From an uncultured Collinsella sp. (lineage in GTDB: Bacteria > Actinomycetota > Coriobacteriia > Coriobacteriales > Coriobacteriaceae), in the NCBI GenBank assembly GCA_900541035.1, contig UQIN01000001.1, forward strand, positions 117,061 through 181,060: a DNA stretch of 64,000 nt, in the 5' to 3' direction. Under the pieces are notes generated by a model. It was not told the origin of the DNA and ran no database searches. It saw only the letters and a list, made by a program, of their open reading frames with translations. Shown here in pieces: positions 41,009 to 48,541 of the stretch (positions within the stretch are counted from its first letter, which is position 1; the number at the start of each line of letters is the position of its first letter). The position numbers were made by a program, and so were the translations under genes.

Positions 41009-41152
41009 CTACTCCTCGACAAGCTCAAACTCATCGGGGCCGACGCCGCAGACCGGGCACACGTAGTCCTCGGGCAGCTCGGGCGTGTCGACCTCAACCT
41101 CGTAACCGCAAACGGTGCACACAAACTTATACGTCTTCTTTTCCTCAGCCAT
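41009..41152 (-). CDS. Short rubredoxin-like protein
   Basis: A 47-aa acidic iron protein. Two CxxC knuckles are Cys12/Cys15 (FVCTVCGYE) and Cys32/Cys35 (YVCPVCGVG), followed by DEFELVEE. Only 16 residues separate the knuckles, against about 29 in ordinary rubredoxins, so it resembles the rubredoxin-like module of rubrerythrins. It is probably a one-electron carrier in oxygen or peroxide detoxification, perhaps with the flavin reductase encoded just upstream. The start at 41152 has AGGAG 6 nt upstream. It has its own good promoter at 41196-41223. Confidence 0.88.
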   Translation of the reverse strand: MAEEKKTYKFVCTVCGYEVEVDTPELPEDYVCPVCGVGPDEFELVEE

Positions 41153-41195
41153 GATGTTCTCCTCTCGAACGTGACTGCTGGTGTACTTACTTATT

Positions 41196-41223
41196 AGTAT
41201 ATATTCTCAATAGTATAATGCAA
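41196..41223 (-). promoter_or_regulatory. Promoter of rubredoxin-like gene
   Basis: On the minus strand TTGCAT (41218-41223) and TATACT (41196-41201) are separated by 16 bp. The whole region is strikingly A/T-rich (imperfect TATA/ATAT dyads) and could carry a PerR/Fur-type site. The distance to the start codon is about 44 bp. Confidence 0.65.
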
Positions 41224-41240
41224 GTATTTTTAGAACATTT

Positions 41241-41744
41241 CTAGCCTTGATACGACGAGGCTTTGGGCGGCGTCTTGCCCTTTAGCACCTTGTGATAGTA
41301 GTCGTACGTCAGCGGCGTCTCGTCGCTCAGGCGCTCGGCATCCTCGACCTCGCCAATAAACAGCAGATGCGTGCCCACATCCACAGTGTCGATCAAACGG
41401 CAGCTAAACAGGGCCGCCGCGTGCTCGGGCACATAGGGCATGCCCAGAGCCGTCTCGCGGGTCTCGTATTTGGCAAACTTGTCATAATCGCTGCTGGTGC
41501 GGAACCCAAAGTTACCGATGTAGAGCATGTCGGCCGTCTGATCGATCACGGTCAGCGCGAACGCTTTGGCCGATGCGATGACGCCCGAGGTGACATTGTC
41601 CTTGTTCACGGCAACCGAAATACGCGGCGGCATGGACGTCACCTGCACCGCAGTGTTGATGACGCAGCCGGCGCGCAGCCCGTCTGCCGCAGCGCTCACC
41701 ACGTACAGACCGCTCGGCATGGTAAAGAACGCAGTTTTGTCCAT
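41241..41744 (-). CDS. Flavin reductase (DIM6/NTAB) domain protein
   Basis: A 167-aa FMN-binding split-barrel protein of the flavin reductase family (MPSGLYVVSA, AVNKDNVTSG, FALTVIDQTAD, HLLFIGEVEDAE). Clostridial and coriobacterial relatives (flavoredoxin / NADH-rubredoxin oxidoreductase types) pass electrons from NAD(P)H to rubredoxin. A rubredoxin-like gene lies 88 bp downstream on the same strand, supporting that pairing. The start at 41744 has GGGGAG 8 nt upstream, and the longer frame to 41906 runs through a terminator and an R2 repeat and is rejected. Confidence 0.85.
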   Translation of the reverse strand: MDKTAFFTMPSGLYVVSAAADGLRAGCVINTAVQVTSMPPRISVAVNKDNVTSGVIASAKAFALTVIDQTADMLYIGNFGFRTSSDYDKFAKYETRETALGMPYVPEHAAALFSCRLIDTVDVGTHLLFIGEVEDAERLSDETPLTYDYYHKVLKGKTPPKASSYQG

Positions 41745-41796
41745 AACGATCACTCCCCTAGCTCGGGTTGGAACCTCATGAATGTATGTACCCACA

Positions 41797-41830
41797 AAAA
41801 AGGCGGCACCCATAACGGACGCCGCCTTTG
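41797..41830 (-). terminator. Terminator downstream of smpB
   Basis: AAAGGCGGC (41800-41808) pairs with GCCGCCTTT (41822-41830). On the minus strand TTTTTT follows. It is separated from the smpB stop by an R2 palindrome, so readthrough of R2 would end here. Confidence 0.85.
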
Positions 41831-41872
41831 AGACATATGTGTCAGAACAGTAAGAAAGATAAGACGCCCGCA

Positions 41873-41939
41873 GTTGCGGTGAAATAGGGACTGAATAGCC
41901 CCTCAAACAGGCAAAACAGTCCGTATCTCACCGCAACTT
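41873..41939. repeat. Repeat family R2, copy 2
   Basis: AGTTGCGGTGAAATAGGGAC is mirrored by GTCCGTATCTCACCGCAACT, 12 bp past the smpB stop codon. Confidence 0.85.
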
Positions 41940-41950
41940 ATATAGAGCGC

Positions 41951-42421
41951 CTACCGGTTGCGTTCCTTGAGGGCGCGGTCGATCTCGCGTTGGACATCAC
42001 GCTTGGCCATGTCCTCGCGCTTGTCGTAGAGCTTCTTGCCGCGACCCAGACCCAGCAGCAGCTTTACGCGGCCGTCGGTATTAAAGTAGAGCTCCAACGG
42101 AACCAGCGCATAACCACGGTTGCGAAGTTTGCCGTCAAGAAAGTCGATCTCCTTGCGGTGCAGCAGCAGACGACGCCGACGGTCGGGATCGCGATTCCAC
42201 ACGCCACCATGGCTATAAGGGTGGATATGCAGTCCGACGAGCCAGCACTCGCCGCCACGAATCAGCGCAAAAGTGTCAGTGATCTGACAGGCGCGCTCGC
42301 GAATCGACTTGACCTCGGTGCCGCTCAGCTCAATACCGCACTCAAACGTCTCATCGATAAAGTACTCGTGATGTGCCGAGCGATTCTTGGAAATGAGTTT
42401 GCGCTCGCGCTTACTGGGCAT
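41951..42421 (-). CDS. smpB: SsrA-binding protein
   Basis: A 156-aa tmRNA-binding OB-fold protein needed for trans-translation, which rescues stalled ribosomes. It shows the family core (ECGIELSGTEVKSIRE) and the basic C-terminal tail (KLYDKREDMAKRD). The start at 42421 has GGAGG 6 nt upstream and overlaps the end of the TPR-like gene by 11 nt, so the two are co-translated. tmRNA (ssrA) is not in the window. RNase R, its decay partner, is encoded at 51066. Confidence 0.95.
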   Translation of the reverse strand: MPSKRERKLISKNRSAHHEYFIDETFECGIELSGTEVKSIRERACQITDTFALIRGGECWLVGLHIHPYSHGGVWNRDPDRRRRLLLHRKEIDFLDGKLRNRGYALVPLELYFNTDGRVKLLLGLGRGKKLYDKREDMAKRDVQREIDRALKERNR

Positions 42422-43328
42422 CGCCGGCCTCCTTGGCGCCATCGGCGTTTGAGCCCGCAGCCTCACGCTTTGCCTTGCGCTCGGCATTGAGCTCGGCATC
42501 GCTCTCGCGCACCAGTTTGATAATCGCCGCGCAGGCCTCCTCGCCCACCAAGTCGCGAGCACGCACCGTCAGGCGCGTCGCCTCCTGCTTGTCGCCGTCG
42601 CTTGCAGCATCGGTCGCGCACATAATCAGGCAGATGGCAATCTCGGCCGAAGGCGAGGTCGGCACGCCTTGCAGGGCCAGTTCACCCATCACGTGGTCGT
42701 CGCTCTCATCAGCGGCATCCGGATAGGTGGTATGGATCTTGTTGAGCAGGCGCGTCGTATGCGCATCGTTGGGCGCCAGGCGCAGCGCCAGACGCGCGCA
42801 GCCCACGGCAGCCGAAACGTTCTCGGTCTCGGGCTCCAAGAAGTACTGACCTAGATTGGCGTAAGCGCGGGCGGCGCACTTGCCATCGCTTGCACGCTCC
42901 AGCACCGAGAACGAGAGCGATGCCCATTCCTGCTTGTCCTCGAGTGCGCGGAACAGCTCGGCCAAATCCAAGCGATAGTTGCAGTTCATGGGGTCCCAAC
43001 GCACAGCCTGCATCAGGGCATTACGAGCGCTCACATAATCCTGCTGGCGAATGTAGGCAAACGCCATGTCAGAGTACAGGCGGTCAAACGGCACCTCGAC
43101 CTGCACGAGCTCGCGCGGATCCTTCTCCACGCGGCGATAGGCCAAGCGCTCAAACTTGCTATCGAAGCTAAAGTATTGACGCTTCTCCTCCGTCTTGCAC
43201 TCAGCATCAATATACTCCTCGGCGAGCTCCACCAGACGCTCCAGCAGCGGCGTCGCCGTAGCCAAGTCGCCCTGCGCCAGATAGTTCTCGGCATACGTGA
43301 TGTCTTGCAAGCTGATGGGCAGATCCAT
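42411..43328 (-). CDS. TPR-like protein of unknown function
   Basis: A 305-aa soluble, helix-rich protein. Repeated helix pairs with TPR-like spacing are visible (DMAFAYIRQQDYVSARNALM, ARAYANLGQYFLEP, VGCARLALRLAPNDAHTTRL), and the C-terminus is charged and Lys/Glu/Ala-rich. It probably acts as a protein-protein scaffold. No catalytic motif is seen. The start at 43328 has GAGGAG 5 nt upstream. It overlaps smpB by 11 nt, hinting at a role linked to translation quality control, but this is context only. Confidence 0.7.
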   Translation of the reverse strand: MDLPISLQDITYAENYLAQGDLATATPLLERLVELAEEYIDAECKTEEKRQYFSFDSKFERLAYRRVEKDPRELVQVEVPFDRLYSDMAFAYIRQQDYVSARNALMQAVRWDPMNCNYRLDLAELFRALEDKQEWASLSFSVLERASDGKCAARAYANLGQYFLEPETENVSAAVGCARLALRLAPNDAHTTRLLNKIHTTYPDAADESDDHVMGELALQGVPTSPSAEIAICLIMCATDAASDGDKQEATRLTVRARDLVGEEACAAIIKLVRESDAELNAERKAKREAAGSNADGAKEAGDAQ

Positions 43329-43388
43329 GGCTACTCCTCGATCTGAGCGAAACACGGCAGGCGCCGTATATACGGTCAATACACAAAA

Positions 43389-43412
43389 CCCGGGTCTCTT
43401 ACGAGGCCCGGG
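43389..43412 (-). terminator. Terminator after tRNA genes
   Basis: CCCGGG arms (43389-43394, 43407-43412), with extra inner pairs, are followed on the minus strand by TTTTGTG. It is 10 bp past the tRNA-Glu 3' end. Confidence 0.75.
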
Positions 43413-43422
43413 CGTTCAATTT

Positions 43423-43499
43423 TGGTAGCCCGTACCAGATTCGAACTGGTGATCTCCGCCTTGAGAGGGCGGCGTCCTAAACCGCTAGACGAACGGGCC
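43423..43499 (-). tRNA. tRNA-Glu (anticodon CTC)
   Basis: A 77-nt cloverleaf including encoded CCA. The acceptor GGCCCGT pairs with ACGGGCT (first pair G-U), the anticodon loop is CTCTCAA with anticodon CTC, and the T-arm has GTTCGAAT. It decodes GAG. It is the second gene of a tRNA pair sharing the promoter at 43635. Confidence 0.95.
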
Positions 43500-43516
43500 A
43501 TATGTAGCAAATGCAA

Positions 43517-43590
43517 TGGCTGGGATGGAGGGAGTCGAACCCCCATTGACGGAACCAGAATCCGCTGTCCTGCCATTAGACGACATCCCA
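43517..43590 (-). tRNA. tRNA-Gln (anticodon CTG)
   Basis: A 74-nt cloverleaf including encoded CCA. The acceptor TGGGATG pairs with CATCCCA, the anticodon loop is TTCTGGT with anticodon CTG, and the T-loop is GTTCGACT. It decodes CAG. It is separated from tRNA-Glu by 17 bp. Confidence 0.95.
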
Positions 43591-43634
43591 ATGACTGCAT
43601 CGCTGCGCTCGGCTGTGCCTTTGCGCAAGAAAGA

Positions 43635-43663
43635 AATATACGGGAAGTCTCGCCGTGACGCAA
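43635..43663 (-). promoter_or_regulatory. tRNA operon promoter
   Basis: On the minus strand TTGCGT (43658-43663) and TATATT (43635-43640) have exactly 17 bp between them. Transcription should begin about 40 bp upstream of tRNA-Gln. Confidence 0.8.
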
Positions 43664-43866
43664 GCCCCAATTTTGACTTTTTTGAAATTCAGTCAAATTG
43701 GCCTAATTTAGTCCAACCCGTGAAGGACCTGTGAAGCCGACCGCTGTACACGAGGGGCAAAACGCCGCGAGCGGTAGCCGTCAACCGTTGGCAGATTCTA
43801 CCGCGAAAACGATAGCACCAGGCAACACAATCGAAGCATCAATGATCGCGTAGATATCGAGGCGCC

Positions 43867-44277
43867 ATGGACGAAGAGCTTGATTACCTATGGGAGACCC
43901 TGGGCCTCGAGATCACTGCCGACCTTTGGCCCGAACGGGACAAAATCCATCCCACACTGCGCCCCGCCATCACGGTGATGCAGGCAAAATACCGCCGTGC
44001 ATCCTTTTTGATCATGCGGGTGTCATGGCACGCGGGACTCCCCGACCTTAAGCGAATCCAGGCAAGCCTCGTCGAGCTGTCCGGCATGCCGACCGTCATA
44101 TCCGAGGCGCACCTGGAGCAGCGCCAGCGCGAGCGACTGCAACAGCAGCGGATTCCCTTTATCTGCCCCGGCGTTCAGGCATATCTGCCCTTTATGGACG
44201 AGGAGTACTGGAGCGGCAAGCCCAACAAGCACGTAAAGGTCTACGATCCGCACGAATGGGCACAGCTTGAGGATTAG
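43867..44277 (+). CDS. Small protein of unknown function
   Basis: 136 aa with no signal or membrane segment. A helical first half (DYLWETLGL, MQAKYRRASFLIMRV) is followed by a coiled-coil-like charged helix (EQRQRERLQQQR) and the motif IPFICPGVQAYLPFM. Similar phrases (IPF-V-G-Q-YLPF) occur in Firmicute MarR-like or winged-helix proteins of twice this length, so this may be a truncated or stand-alone N-terminal domain. GAGG is 4 nt before the ATG. It is convergent with the ArsC/Spx-like gene across three hairpin repeats. No function is assigned. Confidence 0.55.
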   Translation: MDEELDYLWETLGLEITADLWPERDKIHPTLRPAITVMQAKYRRASFLIMRVSWHAGLPDLKRIQASLVELSGMPTVISEAHLEQRQRERLQQQRIPFICPGVQAYLPFMDEEYWSGKPNKHVKVYDPHEWAQLED

Positions 44278-44282
44278 CGCAT

Positions 44283-44322
44283 ATGCCCGCCAGCCGGGAT
44301 AGTGCGCATGCCCGCCAACCGG
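44283..44322 (+). repeat. Direct repeat pair ATGCCCGCCARCCGG
   Basis: 15-bp copies at 44283-44297 and 44308-44322, with one mismatch, immediately follow the small gene and lead into the R6 hairpins. Confidence 0.5.
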
Positions 44323-44492
44323 AAAGCTCATCCCGGAATTTACGTCCAGAACGGGACGCGCTTTCCCCTAGAGGCCCCAAACGGAAACCGTATCCCAGAT
44401 TTCGCGCTCAAACTGGGATACGGTTTCCGCTAGCCCCTTCAACCGGAAACTGCGTCCCGGAATCCGAGCTCAAAACGGGTCGCACTTTCCGC
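44318..44492. repeat. Repeat family R6, three tandem hairpins
   Basis: Three units of about 50 bp (44318-44367, 44381-44430, 44442-44492) each run from GGAAA through TCCC, a short centre and GGGA/GGGT to TTTCC. The middle unit is near perfect (ACGGAAACCGTATCCCAG mirrored by CTGGGATACGGTTTCCG). They sit between convergent genes and may act as a composite terminator. Confidence 0.7.
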
Positions 44493-44497
44493 AGCCG

Positions 44498-44857
44498 CTA
44501 CAGCAACGCCTCGGCCCAAGCCGCTTCCCTAAAGCCGGGAATCGCAAAGTCGTCGCCCACCAGCAGCGGACGCTTGACCAGCATGCCGTCGGTCGCCAGC
44601 AGCTCGTAGCACTCCTGATCCGTCATGCCCGCATCCAGACGCGCCTTCAGGCCCAGCTCTCGATATTTCATGCCCGACGAATTAAAGAAGCGCCGCACCG
44701 GCAGCCCCGAACGAGCAACCCAGGTCGCAAGCTCATCAGCCGTGGGATTGTCCAAAACGATATCGCGGTCGATGTACTCTACCCCATGTTCGTCCAGCCA
44801 TGCCTTGGCCTTCTTACAGGTCGAGCACTTGGGATATTCAACAAACAGTACGGTCAT
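44498..44857 (-). CDS. ArsC/Spx family thioredoxin-fold protein
   Basis: 119 aa. The N-terminal redox motif CxxC is at Cys11/Cys14 (YPKCSTCKKA), with the ArsC/Spx/YffB fold. The later Arg residue that defines true arsenate reductases lies in KRPLLVGDD, shared by YffB-type members. It may be a glutaredoxin-like reductase or a Spx-like regulator, and arsenic genes are absent nearby. The start at 44857 has GGAGG 6 nt upstream. It follows mupG on the same strand with a 92-bp gap, so it could be read through from the mur operon. Confidence 0.85.
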   Translation of the reverse strand: MTVLFVEYPKCSTCKKAKAWLDEHGVEYIDRDIVLDNPTADELATWVARSGLPVRRFFNSSGMKYRELGLKARLDAGMTDQECYELLATDGMLVKRPLLVGDDFAIPGFREAAWAEALL

Positions 44858-44949
44858 GGGAATCCTCCGAATATAGATCGGCCAACGCGGGCACACGCCA
44901 CACGAGGCGCCTTCGTATGATGGGCCAATTGTAGCCCACGGGTCACACG

Positions 44950-46002
44950 CTAAACGAACCGTACCCCGAATCCGCGTTTGATGAACGGCAGTAGCTCCAT
45001 TGCCTCGGGCGTGATATGGCCCGCAACGTTCATGCGCTCGTCACCGGGAAGATCGACCCGCGCAATCTCAAGCTCGCCTTCGTAGCGCCCATATCCGCTA
45101 TTGCTCACAGCGATCGACCCCGCCTTTCGCGGCAGGCCGGCTCCGGCATCCGTCGGCACGGAATCCGGCTTAAGCGTCGTACGTGACTCCTGAGACCTAA
45201 AGATGAGGACGCTCGAGTCGGGCCGGTCGTGATGAATCCGCCCGCGCGCATAGGCATAACCGGGCTCAAGCTCGCATTGCAGGTCCACGTATCCGGCGGA
45301 AACTTGAGCAAACTGCGCCCAGCCCGCATCGGATAGATCGGGGTCGCCGACCAACACAATGTCGCAATCGGCGCCATGTGCAAGCTCAAGCATATTGAGA
45401 GCAACCTTTGACGCGCGACCGCGCTGCGCCTCGACCGTCGGCAGTCCCTCGAATACCGGCCCGCGAACGTTAGCATCACCCGGCACAAAAGCCATGATTT
45501 CGAATCCAAGCGCCGCAAGACGAAGATTCACCCGAGCAATGTCCTCCAGAGCTAAACCGGTATAAGGCTTGGGGTAAAAATTGTGGCAGGCGGCAAAACG
45601 AGTCACATCGGCACCGGCCTCACGCCACGATGCGATTTCATCAGAACTCACTGTCGATGCATTGACCACAATGCGAAATACACCGGACAGCTCCGCGACC
45701 CGCTGGGCGCTAAAGCCATAGTCCAAACGAAGGTATTCCAACCCCAGATCGCGCAGGTCCTCGATGCGCTCAAGCCCGAGCAAATCGCACGTGCGAGGCC
45801 CCACATCGGCAATGAGCGCAATGCCGCGGGCGGAAAGCAGCGACAGCACATGACGGACCTTATCGGCATACGCCGCTCCCCCATCCTCGGGAATATGCAG
45901 CGAGGTGAACGCATAGCGCGCACCCGCCGCGGCACCACGCTCAATCGTCCGCTCAATATCCTGCAAAGGGCTGGAAAGATAAATCGAAATACCCGTTTTC
46001 AC
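44950..46002 (-). CDS. mupG: 6-phospho-N-acetylmuramidase MupG (DUF871)
   Basis: 350 aa. The N-terminal TIM-barrel is of the DUF871/MupG type (GISIYLSSPLQD, FTSLHIPED, LRLDYGFS, ACHNFYPKPYTGL) and a small C-terminal beta domain follows. In Staphylococcus aureus MupG hydrolyses MurNAc-6-phosphate-GlcNAc after PTS uptake. Here it is encoded with murP, murQ and murR, the same gene set, which makes the call strong. The start is GTG 46002 with AAAGGAG 7-8 nt upstream. A hairpin with T-run sits between murP and this gene, so expression may be lower than for the upstream genes. Confidence 0.92.
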   Translation of the reverse strand: MKTGISIYLSSPLQDIERTIERGAAAGARYAFTSLHIPEDGGAAYADKVRHVLSLLSARGIALIADVGPRTCDLLGLERIEDLRDLGLEYLRLDYGFSAQRVAELSGVFRIVVNASTVSSDEIASWREAGADVTRFAACHNFYPKPYTGLALEDIARVNLRLAALGFEIMAFVPGDANVRGPVFEGLPTVEAQRGRASKVALNMLELAHGADCDIVLVGDPDLSDAGWAQFAQVSAGYVDLQCELEPGYAYARGRIHHDRPDSSVLIFRSQESRTTLKPDSVPTDAGAGLPRKAGSIAVSNSGYGRYEGELEIARVDLPGDERMNVAGHITPEAMELLPFIKRGFGVRFV

Positions 46003-46018
46003 GCTTCAACGCTCCTTT

Positions 46019-46052
46019 AAAAAAGGCCGGCGGAGCAGCTAGCCCCGCCGGC
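46019..46052 (-). terminator. Intra-operon terminator between murP and mupG
   Basis: GCCGGCGG (46026-46033) pairs with CCGCCGGC (46045-46052). On the minus strand TTTTTT follows directly, and mupG's ribosome site starts only 4 nt later. It is likely a partial terminator or attenuator. Confidence 0.75.
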
Positions 46053-46119
46053 ACAACCATAACATCAAGAAATCTGCCGCGCGCCGCGAGCTCTGAGCAA
46101 CACGGCTCGCGATATCAAA

Positions 46120-47550
46120 CTACTCGCCAAAGAACTCGTTGATCTTCTGCTCGTCGACGCCAAAGAACCACGTCAGGACAAAGCCGGCGGCATAGGCAAG
46201 CAGCATAGCGGCAACGTAGCCGAGCTGCTGGCCAGGAACGACGATCAGCAGGCCAAACAGACCGGAAACGCCCTGAGAAACCGTGCCGATGTGAAGCAGC
46301 GCCGCGAGCGCGCCGCCAAATCCGGCACCCAGGCAGGCCGTCACAAACGGACGAACGAGCGGCAGCGTAACAGCATACATCAGAGGCTCGCCCACACCCA
46401 GGATTCCAACGGGGATGGACTCGGCGACGTACTTCTTGAGCTTGGCGTTCTTGGTCTTAAAGTACAGCGCCAAACCGGCACCGACCTGGCCGCCGCCAGC
46501 CATCATAAGGATGGGAAGCAGGTAATTGATACCCTTGGTAGCGCCGTCGGGATCGTTGAGCATAGCGTGGATCGGCGTGAGCGCCTGATGCAGGCCGACG
46601 GACACCAGCGGCAAGAAGCCTGCCGACAGGATATAGCCGCCCAGGACGCCCAACTTCTCGAAGATAAAGGTCAAAACGCTAAAGATGGCAGTCGTCAGCC
46701 ATGCGCCAACCGGCTGGATGACGAGCATCAGAGCAAAGGCGCCGATGATGAGCACCAGCAGCGGGGACAGGAACGTGTCGAGTGCGTTGGGCATAACCTT
46801 GCGAATCTGACGCTCCATCCAGGCAAAAAATGCACCAGCGATGAGAGCCGCGATCATGCCGCCCGCTGCGGGGTTGTACTGCGCATTGGTGAGCGGCAGC
46901 AGAATGGCAGTGGCAGGATCAGCCGCGCCAGGCGCAAGCAGGGGCATGGCACTGTTGGCGATACACATCATGCCGGCGATGCCGCCCAGCGCAGCGGAGC
47001 CACCAAACTCACGTGCCGCGTTATAGCCCACCAAGATGGGCAGATAGGCAAACAGGGCCCAGCCCATGGAACGAATGCCCTGGTACCACCACTCGCCTGC
47101 AAGCGCGCCTGCCGTCGAGACGTTAATGACGTTGCAGATACCGTTGATGAGGCCAGCCGCAATGATGCCGGGAAGCAGGGCGACGAAGACATTGGAAATC
47201 TTCTTGAGGAAGGCCTGAACCGGCTTGGACTCGTACTTGGCCTTCTGCGCGGCCTTGTTCGTGGCCGCAGCGTCAACCACGCTCTCGTCGGCAACGCCTT
47301 TCGCAAGGCCGGTGAGCTTGGAGAACTCCTCGAGCACCTTATTCACCTTGCCCGGACCCAGCACGATCTGCATCGTGTCGTCCTCGACCAGGCCCATCAC
47401 GCCGTCGAGCGCCTTAATGCCCTCCGTGTCGACGTTGCCCGCGTCTTTGACGGTCACGCGCAGGCGCGTCATGCACGCCGCGTTTGCCAGCACGTTGTCT
47501 TTACCGCCCAAAAGGTCCAGCAGCTTTTGAGCCAGCTCTTTGTTCGTCAT
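46120..47550 (-). CDS. murP: PTS EIIBC component, MurNAc(-GlcNAc) type
   Basis: 476 aa. EIIB comes first (residues 1-85), with phospho-Cys in NAACMTRLRV. A linker and a 10-helix EIIC follow (GLINGICNVINV, VGLHQALTPIHAML, GVGEPLMYAVTLPLVRPF). EIIA is absent, as in other MurP proteins that borrow a general EIIA. It imports and phosphorylates MurNAc or the MurNAc-GlcNAc disaccharide. The sugar is inferred from the flanking murQ and mupG. The start at 47550 has AAGGAGG 5 nt before the ATG. Confidence 0.92.
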   Translation of the reverse strand: MTNKELAQKLLDLLGGKDNVLANAACMTRLRVTVKDAGNVDTEGIKALDGVMGLVEDDTMQIVLGPGKVNKVLEEFSKLTGLAKGVADESVVDAAATNKAAQKAKYESKPVQAFLKKISNVFVALLPGIIAAGLINGICNVINVSTAGALAGEWWYQGIRSMGWALFAYLPILVGYNAAREFGGSAALGGIAGMMCIANSAMPLLAPGAADPATAILLPLTNAQYNPAAGGMIAALIAGAFFAWMERQIRKVMPNALDTFLSPLLVLIIGAFALMLVIQPVGAWLTTAIFSVLTFIFEKLGVLGGYILSAGFLPLVSVGLHQALTPIHAMLNDPDGATKGINYLLPILMMAGGGQVGAGLALYFKTKNAKLKKYVAESIPVGILGVGEPLMYAVTLPLVRPFVTACLGAGFGGALAALLHIGTVSQGVSGLFGLLIVVPGQQLGYVAAMLLAYAAGFVLTWFFGVDEQKINEFFGE

Positions 47551-47607
47551 AACTCCTCCTTGTATTGGGTATCTCGTCTGGATGTCATATCAGCTCACGC
47601 CGCGCAC

Positions 47608-48531
47608 CTATTGGGCATCGGCATTGCTCTTCTCATGGCCACTCACCGCAGCACGGACATGGCCTCGCGCCCGCTCAAGAGCCACCGCAGCCTGCTCGGC
47701 ATCGCAGTCCAGCAGTACCGAGACAATAGCGGTTTTTACGTGGCCGCCGGCATCTGCAAGCGCCTGAACGGCGCGCTCGCGCGTGCAGCCGGTCGCCTCC
47801 ATCACGATGTTCTGGCCGCGCACCACCAACTTCTCGTTCGTCTGCTGCACATCGACCATCAGGTTTTGGTATACCTTGCCAATCTTGACCATGGCACCGG
47901 TCGAAATCATGTTGAGAATGAGCTTTTGAACCGTTCCCGCCTTGAGCCTCGTTGAGCCGGTCAGCACCTCGGGACCGGGCACGGGCTCAATGGCAAGATC
48001 TGCGCTCTCCCCGATCTTCGACCCTTGGTTGCAGGCAATTGCAATGGTCTTGCACCCAGCTGCCTTGGCGTACACAAGGCCGCCCACCACATAAGGAGTA
48101 CGACCGCTTGCCGCCAGGCCAACGACAAGATCCTTGTCCGAGAGTCCACGCTCTCGCAGGTCGTTCGCGCCAAGCTCATCGCTGTCTTCGGCACCTTCGA
48201 CAGCCTTGATAAACGCCGTCTCGCCTCCGGCAATGAGCCCGACAATCAGATCGGGTGACACGCCAAACGTGGGCGGACACTCCGAAGCGTCGAGTACGCC
48301 CAGACGACCGCTGGTGCCTGCGCCCATGTAAAAGACGCGCCCGCCGCGCTCGAGTGCCTCAGCAGCCCAGTCGATTGCTGTGGCAACCTGGGGCAACACT
48401 TTCGTGACCGACTGGACGGCACGAAGATCCTCATCGTTCATCGTCGTGACGATTTGCAGCGATGTCATCGTATCGAGGTCCATTGACCTTTGATTACGCT
48501 GTTCGGTCGTGAATTTTGTTAAATCGAGCAT
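47608..48531 (-). CDS. murQ: N-acetylmuramic acid 6-phosphate etherase
   Basis: 307 aa, the family length. The SIS domain carries the substrate loops YMGAGTSGRLGVLDASECPP and GGETAFIKAVEGAEDS, with the catalytic Glu in the latter segment, and GLAASGRTPYV. It removes D-lactate from MurNAc-6-phosphate, giving GlcNAc-6-phosphate. The start at 48531 has GAGG 8 nt upstream and lies 10 nt after murR. The longer frame to 48744 overlaps murR and is rejected. Confidence 0.95.
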   Translation of the reverse strand: MLDLTKFTTEQRNQRSMDLDTMTSLQIVTTMNDEDLRAVQSVTKVLPQVATAIDWAAEALERGGRVFYMGAGTSGRLGVLDASECPPTFGVSPDLIVGLIAGGETAFIKAVEGAEDSDELGANDLRERGLSDKDLVVGLAASGRTPYVVGGLVYAKAAGCKTIAIACNQGSKIGESADLAIEPVPGPEVLTGSTRLKAGTVQKLILNMISTGAMVKIGKVYQNLMVDVQQTNEKLVVRGQNIVMEATGCTRERAVQALADAGGHVKTAIVSVLLDCDAEQAAVALERARGHVRAAVSGHEKSNADAQ

Positions 48532-48541
48532 TTCATTCACC

